From: Schistosoma haematobium
Taxonomy: Eukaryota; Platyhelminthes; Trematoda; Strigeidida; Schistosomatidae
Length of the DNA: 64,000 nucleotides
Direction: 5' to 3'
Assembly: GCF_000699445.3 (NCBI RefSeq)
Contig: NC_067195.1
Coordinates: 68,754,591 to 68,818,590, forward strand
Shown: positions 25,101 through 34,861 of the stretch, one piece after another
Layout of the letters: each line of letters begins with the position of its first letter
Numbering within the stretch: the stretch's first letter is position 1
The notes under the pieces: generated by a model
The model's input: the letters and a program-made list of their open reading frames with translations, nothing else
Database searches by the model: none
What the model was told of the DNA's origin: nothing
Program-made: the position numbers and the translations under genes

Positions 25101-28100
25101 AAAGATATAACATCATATTAATTATCTATCGCAAAGCAGAGATCTGTGTGGTAACTTTAAGCATCCATAAAACTATGAAAATACTTTTTTTCGTAATAAA
25201 ATTAACCTTTTGTGCAGTTTACCCACCATAACTTTACTAACTGACTTCTGTGTTACTGACGCACTACTTAATTGTGGTGGATTTTTATAAGGGTTATGGA
25301 AGGAAAATCAGTTGATCCAATCACGGATGTTTTACTGGATAGTGATGAGCAATGACACGTCAGCATTATACTAGACTTTATAGTTCATCTTCAACACATA
25401 AATACTAATCGATCTTACGTATTACGTTCAATATGTATCCTCTTGTTTCTTATGCCGTTTCGAGCCCAGCTTCAATGACTATGCTATGTATGAAAAACGT
25501 TTAATAATAATATTACAAATGTAAGTTTGAGCCGTTAGCAGCTGATGAAAAGCCTTGGAATATGATGAAACCCTATCATTTCGAGAACCTTATCCTTCAC
25601 ACTTTATATAAATTTGTCGATGGATCAGATTATATAAAATTTAAAGTCAGTGTTTGTTATTTTCGGTCCTGCTGTAGACTACTTGCTTACTACCCTGGGT
25701 TTGCGGTAGTGAGTTTCTTCGAACCACGTATTCTACTCACTGCACACACAAGGAGTCAAGAGTGTGAGAGTAATTGATTGATCTGAACATAGAGGGTTTA
25801 TTACAGAAATCACACACATATTTATATCCTGAGTTATTGGAATTTTTGAGGACAAGTGTTGAGGTACACATAATAATTTCTCCTCAAGGTAATCTGAAAT
25901 ATCCTACGTTACATACGACAACGTCCCTAACACACTTTTGTACGTTGTAAGCAATGATAGTGTTCATAGAAAAAAAAACAATACATTAAATAGTATAATG
26001 ATTTCGTCATAATTTATAGAAATAGAGTTCATAGAAGTAGTAGGAAATTAAACTTGTATTTCGCCTAAAAACGTAACAAGAAACTTACCGATAGAGAGCA
26101 ACAGTTAAACGTATATTCGGATCTGAAATAAGGCTATCTGAAACAAAAATAAAAACAAAATTTCATCGACGATTAGTGGGCTTTCAGATCAAAAGTTATG
26201 TGAAAATTCATAATTTATGAAGACTGTAATATAAAGATGAATAAAATACAGACAGGCATCAAACGAATATACTTATTGAATAACCATGACCAAAAATAAG
26301 TTTTAGAATAAACTCTTAATGTCTCCATGTATAGAACATAGATAAGTAGGGACACTTGGAGATTTAAAGCGCTAATAATTTGTTCTTGTTTATGTAAACA
26401 GTAGGGTAATTTTAATTGCCTTCAATATCCTCAATCTTTGGTAAGTGAGCTTGTAGAGGCTAATTTCCCCTACACCTGACTCCAATGAATAGTATCTCGT
26501 TAACTGAGTATTTAACGCACGCTAAATCTCCTAGTAGGATTATGGATTTACTCGAGATTATTCAATACCTGAATACGAGTTATAGGGACAGTTTATTGTT
26601 AAAGACTGGTAAAATCCGCAAGTGTGCAGGAAGCAAGCACATAAGGAAACCGATAGAGTATGTGTTAAAAATCCATATATATTTATGTATTAATTGGTTG
26701 TGGATAAATTATTGATTGTTTGTGTGTTACAACCATAGGGAGAATAGATTAAAGAATGATGTGCAGACACGCGCTCAATCAGATTCACACAGCAATTTAC
26801 ATAGTGTATTAAGTATCTAAATTACAGTGGGCAAACAAATAATACAGTAGTTGAATGGGTTTAATACAAGCTAACCTACATGACCTTTCCATTGTATAAC
26901 CGTGAGTTCAAATTGATTATACACAAGCAATATGTAACTGCTATTACTATCAGGATGCAAATCTGAAACCTCAGATATAAAAGTATAATGAAGCTTGTAT
27001 ACTTCCTATCAGCACAAGTGGCCTTTACTCCCAACTTGATCGGACAAGAACATTTACATACGAGTCGGTAACAGAGGGTTATTTACCGGAGTGTCATATT
27101 GAGAAATCCATTTTGGACTCGAATACATGAACAACAATGTGGTGTAGGAAAACGGTTGAAGTGACTTGCAATATTCAAATAGTGAGTACTGAATTCCTCT
27201 TTAATTATCATACTTATTGATCCTCGCTACCACTGCATTATAACTATTATAGTTATGTGACAAATGAAGTAAATGAATACAAAGAGAATCGTAACAGTGA
27301 CGGGATAACACGAAACTGTACCAAATATTTTTGTGATAAATGCTAGTAATACGAGAGTTAATATATAAAACTAACGGCTTCTTTACCAATATTGAAACCA
27401 AATCTATAAATCTCGTGTGAAATCTTACCTTCCGATGAGCGAGGAGATTCTGTTTCCGATGATGGACTGCATGTATCCGTATTCGGTAGCCAATCAGGTC
27501 GCTTTAATAAATAACAGCCAAAAAAATTATTGGTCATTTAGTTGGATGAAAATAAAGAGAATTCAACAAAGAAAATTTTCTTTTCAACGAAGTCACTTAC
27601 TTAAGCCGGACATTCGTATTTAGAGTTGCTTGGTAAATATATATGTTTCCAAAAGGATAGAGGAGATCGCACCGTAAAGTAATCCAAGATTTTAAATATG
27701 ATCAAATAACTTAGTTACCAGGTAAAAATAATTACTATGATGATATCTTAGACGCTAACAAAATAACTAGTTAAAAGATTGGCGTATGAATGCCAGCTAA
27801 TAGTTCATGACAGGTTTATTACTATAAAGGGAGATATCAATGTAGCATTAACGCATCTACTGACGCTCTTGAATTCAAGTTGTGCCTTGGAAGAGCACGA
27901 CTACAGTAACAGACTATTTGAAAACGCGCAAAGCTACAAAACAAAGAGCGTCACGGTAGAAAAGGTTACTGAATAAATAAGAACCAAATGCGACAGGAAG
28001 TAGATCGTCTGTAAGTTTAATTAAGAAACCACTTCCATGATACATCCGTGAAGTTTATCATTTTATTACTTACAACGATCTGAGATAATTATACAGTTAG

Positions 28101-30794
28101 AGGGAAACCCAATAAATCCAGGAGTTGTAAAGAGTATTTTTACAGAGTGAGGGAAAGTAAATCAAGTAAAAGTATGTTAATTCACATTGATTTTGAAAGA
28201 CTGTTGCATAAAAACATACCTGTACTTCAGAGTCGCTAAGCGTTTCTTCTGAACAAAGATCATACAAGAAAATAGGGGCATACATATGACTGACAAGTAA
28301 ATGTTTCCCACCAAGATTCGACGAAAGTGACTGTTTACGGCCAGTAGGTAACCAAAACTGAGTATGATCCTTGTCATAGATAGGTTCAAACTTGACTGAC
28401 GTTATATGACCTGGTCCATAATCTAATCTGAACGTTTTGGTCGAATTTATCTTCGCGGGTAAACCAAGAGGTCTGGCTACACGAAATGGCATAGGTTGGG
28501 GTGGGTCGCCCACAGCTGCGGAGGACACTATAAAATCAGACGTTAGTTACTGAAACAATATGGATCCGTAGTTAAACGAATGTTAAGTAGAAAGTGATGT
28601 GAACAAGCTTTGATAATCGCAACTACTATTAAAAAATAACGTTCTCTAATAATATCGAATGTCTGCAAGGTTATTACTAGCAAGAAAGCTGGTCAGTATA
28701 TTGCCTTTTGATTTGCTATAAACGTTTATTAGCCAAACGTTAAGACAGCAATCAAATTGACTGGTTTACCAGGTACATAGGTGTGAACCACACTTCAAGT
28801 GTGAGGGGAAATGATACTACCCGGTCGCACAAACGGAAGCAAGGTCGGGAGAGGTTCAAACTTGGGACGTAGTGGCCGAAAGTTGAACCCGTTGACTAAT
28901 AAATCAACGCTCCGCTGAATTTAGACGCTATATAGTAAGTAACTGAGCATGTATATGCAGACTGAAGATGAAGGATCACGGTAATGACTGTGGATTTATT
29001 ATTGGGTACTAATTGAATAGTGGACTCACAAGTGGAAACGAGCTTTCGAATATCGAAAAGACGTACAAAACCGTCGGCAGTTGCCAGCGCGATTGAACGA
29101 CATCCATTCAAAGGATGGATATCACCAGCAGTTACTGGAAAATGAAACTTTAACTGATTGACAACAGAAAAATTTGAAACCCATGGTGAGTTTGTGTTGT
29201 TGAAGCATCCCCGACTACAACTCGGACTCTTGTGCACGGAGGTGATTCTGGTATCCAGAAGAGTGGCTGAATGGTCATGAGATAGTGTTATAAAGCAAGT
29301 AGGCATTTCTTGCAAAGTAAGAATCTGAAAACAACACCAAAACGTTTGCTAAACAACCATGATATAGTGTAAGTAAAAAGGTATAAAATCAAACATCTGT
29401 AAAGCAAATAGATATTGTTTTAGTCAACTAAACAACAGGGCAATTTATCATATGTTTAAAATCCAACTACCTAATCTTGTTTTAAGTTTCGTTGATGATA
29501 ACTGTTTTTTCATTCACGTTGATAATCTAATTGGCTTTATTGGTACTCTTAATAGAGGTAGTTGATCCATTTTTTGAGTGAACGCTTTAGTAATGTGAGC
29601 TAATCGCAATCATAGGTACACAGGACAGAAAGTATCTTCATAACATATAAAATACTGAAACTGGACACTAAGATAAAACAATTACGACAATGACTATAAA
29701 ATTCTCTTATACAGACGCTTAAAAGATCTACTTGACTAGACATCTTATCAAAATAGCATGCCCTTTATCTACCACTTGATATATTTTCTCGCTCATATTT
29801 TATAATTAAGGTCTAGCAACAACACTAACAAGTACCACCTGAGCTGGTGTTCGATAACGAAAGCACTCAGTGGTGAGAAATACACATATCGACAGGAATC
29901 GAATTATCTGATTATTAAAAGGAATTCTCGTTTCCACCTAGACAGAAACTACTATGCTCTTTTACCATTCGAGACAGTAGGTAGTTTTCGAAAAAGAAAT
30001 AATAGTTTCTTCAGGCGTTCCATTCCCAGTAGTGCTTGCGACAGTTAGCACCCCCACTACTCGGCGTGGAACAGCTTGTTTCGAAAACGAGGTTTTCATA
30101 GGAGCACTGACTAACGAACAGGGATATAAATATACATAAACATAAAGACACTTATCGGGATTAATAACAAATGGAAACGGAAACCAAAAGTAGAATGCAG
30201 TGAACACTCATAGACTTAAACTCACGTCATACACGGCAAACGTGTGACAGAAAATGTTCTTGAGACTATCCTTTATACTAGAGTTGGGATTAACATGGGT
30301 GACACAACCGCATTTAAAGCCAACAACTATCTACGGCAATTAAAAATTTGACTTGAACTTTACTTCGCTTCCGCAAGAAAAAGGGAGAAACTTCGCTGTA
30401 AAAATGTTACTGTACGCAGGCAACTTTAAATTATAGGCGTTTTGACCTTCAGAATCCTGATTGAAAGGAGAAACCGTTATTTTTAAACTAATACAGCTAA
30501 CATAATAAACCTTTGAAAAAGCGTTAGCAATAGCGATACATCTGTCATCTGAACCCGACAAAATATACTCCCCGCGATCATCCCAGCAGATAGTATTAAC
30601 CTGAAATACGAGGTCGGTGAAGACAGTAAACTTACACAACCACTGTGATAGCACAACTCTGACTTGACTTTCAGCGAATGAAAGTAATACAAGTTATCTA
30701 TTCCTTCATTAAAGATCAAAAAGTACATACCTTTCCATATCCATTCTTTGTTCACTGAACCTGCAAACTCATAGTTTATTCGGCCTGAGTACAT
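17053..30794 (-). CDS. DCAF6-like WD40 protein (CUL4-DDB1 substrate receptor type)
   Basis: Fifteen minus-strand exons are proposed: 30731-30794, 30636-30667, 30511-30600, 30364-30456, 30225-30330, 29030-29324, 28220-28527, 27429-27501, 26089-26137, 24979-25097, 24557-24684, 23179-23335, 18632-18780, 18002-18092 and 17053-17078. All have GT..AG limits and phases that chain. The chain needs one base fewer than I count in exon 5. The product is about 590 residues: WD repeats at the N-terminus ([57 protein letters not shown]), a Ser/Glu-rich middle, then [20 protein letters not shown] and a final WD block [12 protein letters not shown]. This order is that of DCAF6/NRIP, which recruits substrates to CUL4-DDB1 ligases and acts as nuclear-receptor cofactor in vertebrates. 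The vertebrate protein has a much longer middle. Confidence 0.8.
17640..17900 (+). mobile_element. Degenerate Smα-like SINE
   Basis: Starting at cagtggagttcaac the stretch follows the better preserved copy at 38070-38365: gaattgattgacgtaagacg in the head, a B-box-like gcgtttgattcttgg, and a tail cctggtttacgatggttgtc. It lies in the last intron of the DCAF6-like gene. Confidence 0.5.
18002..18092 (-). CDS. DCAF6-like exon 14
   Basis: Acceptor TTATACAG, donor GTGAGT in phase 1. It encodes [20 protein letters not shown] and IARLRAGR, fitting the ELMLEETRNT..MLxxLNxIRADR tail of DCAF6. Confidence 0.7.
18632..18780 (-). CDS. DCAF6-like exon 13: last WD repeat
   Basis: Joined to exon 12 as A|TG it continues [19 protein letters not shown], like the LASSGIDYDIKIW strand of DCAF6, then an acidic helix ([23 protein letters not shown]). 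The intron before it is about 4.4 kb because LINE B sits there. The donor GTCTGT is weak. Confidence 0.8.
18983..19053. repeat. (AT)n microsatellite
   Basis: About 70 bases of AT repeats with one phase slip, between exon 13 and LINE B. Confidence 0.95.
19153..19320 (-). mobile_element. LINE A 3' end fragment with (TAA)n tail
   Basis: Read on the minus strand, 19190-19320 equals the LINE A 3' UTR (cttgtactatgccctta end), and the (TTA)n at 19153-19182 is its tail. It is a 5'-truncated copy of only about 160 bases, now joined to the 3' end of LINE B. Confidence 0.8.
19550..21019 (-). pseudogene. LINE B reverse transcriptase and C-terminal domain
   Basis: Frames 20615-21019 and 19550-20572 are one RT separated by a TAA at 20615 (VPKK stop INL). 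Motifs: [66 protein letters not shown] and [11 protein letters not shown], then the [14 protein letters not shown] tail and [20 protein letters not shown] single nonsense codon and one frameshift mean it is fairly young. Confidence 0.85.
21022..22077 (-). pseudogene. LINE B endonuclease C-half, linker and RT start
   Basis: A 351-codon frame with AGDFNAQVG, the [20 protein letters not shown] block, [20 protein letters not shown] and LDSDHAVV (the DH of AP endonucleases). The linker follows, then [10 protein letters not shown]. One base change of frame at about 21050 separates it from the rest of RT. Confidence 0.85.
22080..22541 (-). pseudogene. LINE B N-terminal ORF remnant and partial endonuclease
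   Basis: An open frame at 22266-22541 encodes a hydrophobic, low-complexity N-terminus. It passes abruptly into the second half of an AP-type endonuclease: [20 protein letters not shown] and [20 protein letters not shown]. The first half of the endonuclease (with the catalytic Asn/Glu part) is absent, so an internal deletion is inferred near 22260. Confidence 0.6.
23179..23335 (-). CDS. DCAF6-like exon 12: WD repeat
   Basis: Acceptor GATTTACAG; donor GTTAGT in phase 1. It encodes [38 protein letters not shown] and [12 protein letters not shown], a clear match in wording to the FWGxNFxxSGSxCGHxFIWD..VNCLQPHPFDP block of DCAF6. Confidence 0.85.
23778..24038. mobile_element. MITE-like element, copy 1
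   Basis: The ends form an imperfect inverted repeat: ggcgggactata on the left and tatagtcccact on the right. The inside (aattacgaactgatatcagt) matches copies at 60723-61006 and 62938-63218. It has no coding capacity. It lies in a DCAF6-like intron. Confidence 0.65.
24557..24684 (-). CDS. DCAF6-like exon 11
   Basis: A 128-base exon, acceptor CTTTAG, donor GTATGC, ending in phase 0. It encodes [20 protein letters not shown] and ends [15 protein letters not shown], in the place of the KMVYKGHRNSRTM segment that leads into the last WD repeats of DCAF6. Confidence 0.7.
24979..25097 (-). CDS. DCAF6-like exon 10
   Basis: Acceptor CTTTCAG, donor GTATAA. The chosen frame reads [20 protein letters not shown] and ends in SGQTSYTG. 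A second open frame ([19 protein letters not shown]) looks protein-like but does not fit the neighbouring phases. Confidence 0.65.
25098..26088 (-). other. DCAF6-like intron between exons 9 and 10
   Basis: No gene. The segment 25540-25930 has a mixed composition with repeat-like look (gggtttattacagaaatcac) but I cannot assign it. Confidence 0.35.
26089..26137 (-). CDS. DCAF6-like exon 9 (49 bases)
   Basis: Acceptor GTTTCAG and donor GTAAGT enclose [16 protein letters not shown]. Phases on both sides fit exons 8 and 10 exactly (G|AT and CG|A), which is good evidence for so short an exon. Confidence 0.65.
26138..27428 (-). other. DCAF6-like intron between exons 8 and 9
   Basis: No supported feature. 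The open frame at 26485-26715 on the plus strand has no domain and no homologous pattern. Confidence 0.35.
27429..27501 (-). CDS. DCAF6-like exon 8
   Basis: A 73-base exon encodes [20 protein letters not shown]; donor GTAAGA in phase 1. It is Ser/Pro/Glu-rich linker. The acceptor (TTATTAAAG) is weak. Confidence 0.55.
28220..28527 (-). CDS. DCAF6-like exon 7: WD repeat
   Basis: A 308-base exon, acceptor TTTTATAG, donor GTATGT, ending in phase 0. It encodes a Pro-rich start ([18 protein letters not shown]), then [12 protein letters not shown] and [19 protein letters not shown], which corresponds to the VTSLCYS..ILVSYSSDYIYLFD repeat of DCAF6. The segment between is longer than usual. Confidence 0.75.
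28770..28925. repeat. Possible tRNA-derived SINE fragment
   Basis: A GC-richer stretch in the intron between exons 6 and 7 contains gaggttcaaacttggg, which looks like a pol III B box (GGTTCAAAC). No matching A box or second copy was found in this window. Confidence 0.25.
29030..29324 (-). CDS. DCAF6-like exon 6: WD repeats
   Basis: A 295-base exon with acceptor TTGTTTTCAG and donor GTGAGT in phase 1. It encodes [26 protein letters not shown] and further on [20 protein letters not shown]. The DTR and FDIR ends are WD-repeat D-strand signatures. Confidence 0.75.
30225..30330 (-). CDS. DCAF6-like exon 5 (frame uncertain by one base)
   Basis: Acceptor TTGCCGTAG and donor GTGAGT enclose [18 protein letters not shown], then [12 protein letters not shown], which fits the segment between the second and third WD repeats of DCAF6. 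The in-frame reading needs 105 bases, but the coordinates give 106. The extra base would be the second C of the CC at 30240-30241. Either this is a one-base lesion or sequence error, or I misread a base at the line break. Confidence 0.5.
30364..30456 (-). CDS. DCAF6-like exon 4
   Basis: Thirty-one codons ending in [15 protein letters not shown] before donor GTAAAG; acceptor TCAATCAG. A second acceptor inside (after TACAG at 30410) would give a 46-base exon, but its phase needs a different exon 3 end. Confidence 0.65.
30511..30600 (-). CDS. DCAF6-like exon 3: first WD repeat
   Basis: Thirty codons, phase 0 at both ends: [19 protein letters not shown] and then IAIANAFSK. This is the most typical DCAF6 stretch ([20 protein letters not shown]). 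Acceptor TATTTCAG, donor GTTTAT; the next intron is 54 bases and carries no in-frame stop. Confidence 0.8.
30636..30667 (-). CDS. DCAF6-like exon 2 (32 bases)
   Basis: A tiny exon encodes [10 protein letters not shown] between a probable acceptor (CTGAAAG) and a GTAAGT donor. The downstream intron is only 35 bases. The 5' limit is the less sure one. Confidence 0.55.
30731..30794 (-). CDS. DCAF6-like exon 1 (candidate ATG)
   Basis: From the ATG at 30794 the frame reads [20 protein letters not shown] and meets donor GTATGT in phase 1. EWIWKVKSEL, spliced with exon 2, fits the EFIxRLKxE segment before the first WD repeat of DCAF6. The start could lie upstream, because the frame stays open for a few codons without another ATG. 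Confidence 0.5.
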
Positions 30795-30836
30795 CAACGT
30801 AACGCCCCATCTAAACACCCCTCCAGCTAATGACCT

Positions 30837-31159
30837 TTAGTGACCTACTTTTATCAAGAAAACGCGATTGGCTTAATTGAAATAATTATTTTTATAACCA
30901 GTTGTACCAGTGATTGTTTTACTGTACCTGTTTTTTAAGTGTTTTAAAGACATTCTTCTTTCCGTTGATTGTGATGTTGCACTCACGTTTGCTCAGTGAT
31001 TCCGCTTGTACTCCTTTGGCACGGTCTCGGTATTCGTTCGATACCACGAGATTGCTAACAAATATATCTCGCTACAACCTCCAATCGCCTTCTGATATCT
31101 AGTACGTAACCTTCTTGCAGTGATGTTCATAGTCAACCACGACTTGACGCCACTCTACA
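30837..31159 (+). mobile_element. Solo LTR, second copy of the family at 13309
   Basis: The stretch follows the reverse complement of 13309-13717 along its length: gataaccagttgtacc-like start, ctcggtattcgttcgatacc, acaaatatatctcgctac and the end gacgccactctaca. It is flanked by ACCT at 30833-30836 and 31160-31163, a 4-base target duplication. It is about 85 bases shorter than the other copy because of internal deletions. It has no pol part. It begins 42 bases from the predicted ATG of the DCAF6-like gene, in the opposite direction. Confidence 0.75.
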
Positions 31160-31766
31160 ACCTCAATGTAGTGCAAGGAGCAAATAGATTTGGAAGCACA
31201 GCAGCCTGTGGAGCATACGTTCGATAATGTAATATACGGTCCCTTAACTTGTTATTTTTCTTGGAGCACTTGCGGATTTGTCTGTTTGTTCTGAACTATT
31301 ATGATGAACTCATTTATTTCAGATTTGTGATCGTTCGTAATAACGCATCCAGCCATAAAAGATGGTGCTACACGGCCACGCGTATGCAGCCTCTGCCAGG
31401 AAAGTCCTACTCACTGCCTTCTTGTGACGGGGGTGTTGTTTACGAAAATGAGAGGACGAAAAGCGAATGTCCGGCGCTTTAACCGGATCTCAAACCAATG
31501 GTGCACATAGGCTCCAGTATCCTGCGGGAACAAATGGTGTATGGACCAATTTTTGGTCACCGGCTACCATGGGACTGCATCTCCTTACGATGCTTCACTG
31601 TCCTGTGGGTTAGACCTTTAGGTCAAAGGCTCGGGGTGTGGCCCCCTAAGATAACCACCTGCTTCGGTCTGGGCACCCGGACAGTATCATAGCCCACACT
31701 CAAATGATGAACTCTCTATATCTATGGAAACTACTTCTCTCGCTTCGGACAACAATCAAATGATTC

Positions 31767-31805
31767 AAATTATTATCATTACTATTATTGTCATTATCAT
31801 TACTA

Positions 31806-31837
<32 letters not shown>

Positions 31838-31838
31838 T
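31767..31838. repeat. (ATT)n-rich stretch in the LINE C 5' UTR
   Basis: ATT/ATC triplets over about 70 bases, the last 40 perfect. Confidence 0.9.
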
Positions 31839-32145
31839 ACTACGACATTATTCACCCTCTTTTATTCCTTCTCCGTCTATACTTATTTTTTCGACTTATA
31901 CAGCAGCTCGTCTTTGGTGGAAATTTGACTCGATCTAAACGTTCTCGAGTCACTGTCCGGTTGAAAAGTGTATGTTACCACCGAATATGAGTACTGAAGC
32001 AGTGTTTTTGAAACCACGTGCACCATTCAAACTGGCTGCCTTCAACGTTCGCACACTTATGCAGGTTGGACAACAGATGGGGCTGACTATGTCTTTAGAA
32101 AGTCTTTATGAATTCTACCACTAGTTAGCTGTTCTTCTCCAGAAA

Positions 32146-32958
32146 GTGCGTTCGACAGATATTGTGGTACTAGCCGGAGACTTGAATGCTCAGGTCGGGC
32201 GTCTAGGCACAGAAGAGAGTCGTTTAGGTGGCCGATGGGGACTCGTTGGTCGCAGGTCAGATAACGGAGACCGTCTACTGCAACTTTTCACAGACCACAA
32301 CCTGTTTCTGGCTAGCACTAACCTCCGGCACAGTCATCGCCAATGTGCCAGCTGGCGTCCTCCCTCTGCATCTCAAGCCTGGACTCAGATTGATCACATC
32401 GCGATCAGCTACCGCTGACGTGGTTGTGTACAAGACTGCCGCTCCTTTTGTAGTACCTATCTGGACTCTGACCATGCTTTGGTCTGCGCCAATCTTACCT
32501 TACTTTTCAGTGGACAACGAAGTGACCGCCACCAAAGGATTGATGTTAGCAGGCTGGTTGCAACTTCTGTTGCAAGTAAGTATCGAACCGAGCTAGTTTC
32601 TAGGCTAGCTACCATTCCACCGAAAAGTATGGATGAGCATTGTTTGCAACTTCATGACGCCATGAAAATGGCGGGTACAGTCAGTTGTGGGTTCGCAAAA
32701 CGTCCCGCTTATAAGCACTGGTTTTCTTCAGGCTCCTTACAACTCATTGAAGCCCGTCGGTCTACTCCGGGTGACCGTGAGTTTGACCACGAACGAAGGA
32801 TGTTACGTAAGGAAATTGGGCAAAGCTTGCGTGAGCACCGAGAAGTCTGGTGGTTGGAGCGTGCTAATGAGTTGGAAGCAGCAGCTGCATCTGGTAATTA
32901 CCGGAAGCTCTTCCGACTCATCCGAGCCACTGGCAGCAAGAAGTCTGGTGTGAGCTAA
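32146..32958 (+). pseudogene. LINE C endonuclease C-half and linker
   Basis: It reads [36 protein letters not shown] and [12 protein letters not shown], then changes frame near 32418 (STYLDSDHALVCANL) and runs in the linker to 32958. The order of motifs is the same as in LINE B. Confidence 0.75.
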
Positions 32959-32976
32959 ACAATCTGCGAGGATGAT

Positions 32977-34677
32977 GTGATGCCAATCACTAACATCCAT
33001 CGACGTCTTGGAAGATGGGCCGAATTCTTCGAAGGGCAGTTTAACTGGTCTGCTGCTCCGGCAACATCGGTCAGACTGTCCTTCCCTCCATGGCCGGTGA
33101 TGACTGAGCCACCAAATGAGGCGGAAGTCCGCAAGGAACTCCAATTTTTGAAGCGTTACAGATCACCTGGCCCAGATGACTTACCTCCGGCTCTTTTTAA
33201 AGATGGTGGTGACTTTTTGACTAAGGAATTGACGACGTTGTTTACAAAGGTTTGGGAACTAGAGAATGTACCAACGTCATGGAATGAGTCGATATTTGTC
33301 CCTATCTTTAAAAAGGGTTCACGTCGTTCCTGTAACAACTATCGGGGGATAATTCTACTTCCGATTGCGTCCAAGCTATTGGCTTCCGTCATACGTCATA
33401 GGTTGTTCAAAACCCGAGAGATTGACTTGCGAGGAGCAGGCTGGTTTTCGTTCCGGTCGAGGATGTATTGATCATATCTTCACCCTCCGCCAAATGTTAG
33501 AACACCGTCATGATTATCAAAGGCCAACAATCGTTGTGTTTCTTGACATCAGGGCTGCCTTCGATTCGTTGGATAGGACTGTTCTCTGGGATTGTCTATT
33601 GAAGAAGGGTGTGCTTGAGAAGTTTATTAACATCCTAAAGGCCCTATATACAACCACCTTTCTCCATTGTGTCATTCGAGCAGTGGGGTTAGACAGGGTT
33701 GTGCGATCTCACCATTCCTCTTCAATTTTGCCATCGATGGCATTCTGGAAACAGCTCTGATAGATGTAAGTAGTGGCGGTGTGGATCTGATGCCTGGAGA
33801 AAGACTTTCTGACCTTGGCCATCCTGATGACATTGTCTTCCTGTGTGATGATATCCATGCCATGCAATACGCACTTAATCAGTTGTCAATCAGTGTCCGT
33901 AGGTACGGTATGAGCTTAGCACCTTCGAAGTGCAAAGTACTTCTACAAGACTGGCAGGATCCTAATCGTGTATTCATCCTGGATGGTGAGCAGATAGTAG
34001 TTTAGAAGTTCGTGTATATAGGTAGCTGCATAAGTGTTGGTAGGGGTGTGAGTGATGAGATCAATGTACGTATAGTGAAAGCCAGAGCGGCTTATGCCAA
34101 TCTGGGTCATCTTTGGCGCCTTCGTGATGTTAGTCTGGCTGTAAAAGTTCGGATCTACAACGCGTCGGTGAGAGCAGTTTTGCTCTATGCTTGTGAAACC
34201 TGGTCTCTCTGAGTTGAGGATGTTAGACGACTCTCTGTGTTCGATCATCGCTGTCTCCGAAGGATTGCTGACATCCAGTGGCAACACCATGTTAGTAGTG
34301 CAGAGGTTCGGCATCGTGTGTTCGGGCAGAGAGATGATAATGCAGTCGATGTCACCATCTTGAAACACCGACTCCGGTGGATTTGACATGTTTTACGAAT
34401 GTCGTCCCAGAGAATTCCACGTCGTGCATTATTTGTCGACTCTGGGACTGGTTGGAAGAAGCGGATAGGTGGTCAGTGCATGACATGGTGTCGTGGCATG
34501 AAAGAAAGCTGCAAAGGACTGGCTTCTGTTGGTCCTTCACGACTCCCTGGTTGGGGTCCGAGAGATGGTGCTACACAGTGGCTAGAGACGTTATCAGATA
34601 TGGCTCAGAATAGAAGCCAGTGGCGATCCTGCTGTAACCTTCTTTTACTTCATAAAAGATGGTTGTGTCTCCCTTAA
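32977..34677 (+). pseudogene. LINE C reverse transcriptase and tail
   Basis: RT pieces follow in three frames: RSPGPDDLPPALFKDGGDF, FKKGSRRSCNNYRGI (32977-33471), EQAGFRSGRGCIDHIFTLRQ and VVFLDIRAAFDSLDR (33365-33660), and SSGVRQGCAISPFLFNFAID with GHPDDIVF (33667-34005). The C-terminus keeps LRHRLRWIxHVLRMSSQRIP and QWLETLSDMAQNRSQW. The Asp pair of the active site remains, but Tyr-Ala is lost. Confidence 0.75.
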
Positions 34678-34861
34678 CTGAAAGATTTTTTCTGATTGTA
34701 CCTTTCCCCCATTTTTACCATTATTATTATTACATCACCTTACATCATTCTCTTCGTTATTATTCTCTTTTTTTCCTTCCCCTTAAATTCTCATTGTTTT
34801 GTGTGGCGCATATATATTTGGCACATTCTTGTACCAATATTTATGTGTTCAAATAAATAAA

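Larger units (their letters stand above)
31340..34861 (+). mobile_element. LINE C: non-LTR retrotransposon with internal endonuclease deletion
   Basis: A GC-richer block with a 5' UTR (31340-31985, including a (TTA)n stretch), a broken ORF (31987-34677) and a 3' UTR ending in an AAATAAATAAATAAA tail (34850-34861). The N-terminus FKLAAFNVRTLMQVGQQMGL jumps to KVRSTDIVVLAGDLNAQVGR with a TAG between, so about 100 codons of endonuclease are lost. RT motifs are present but the catalytic box reads GHPDDIVF. Frames break near 32420, 32957, 33470, 33670 and 34005. It is related to LINEs A and B but clearly a different family by 5' and 3' ends. Confidence 0.85.

Noticed and set aside
31249..31692. 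Three open frames upstream of LINE C
   Set aside because: They lie in the LINE C 5' UTR or its flank and show no domain.
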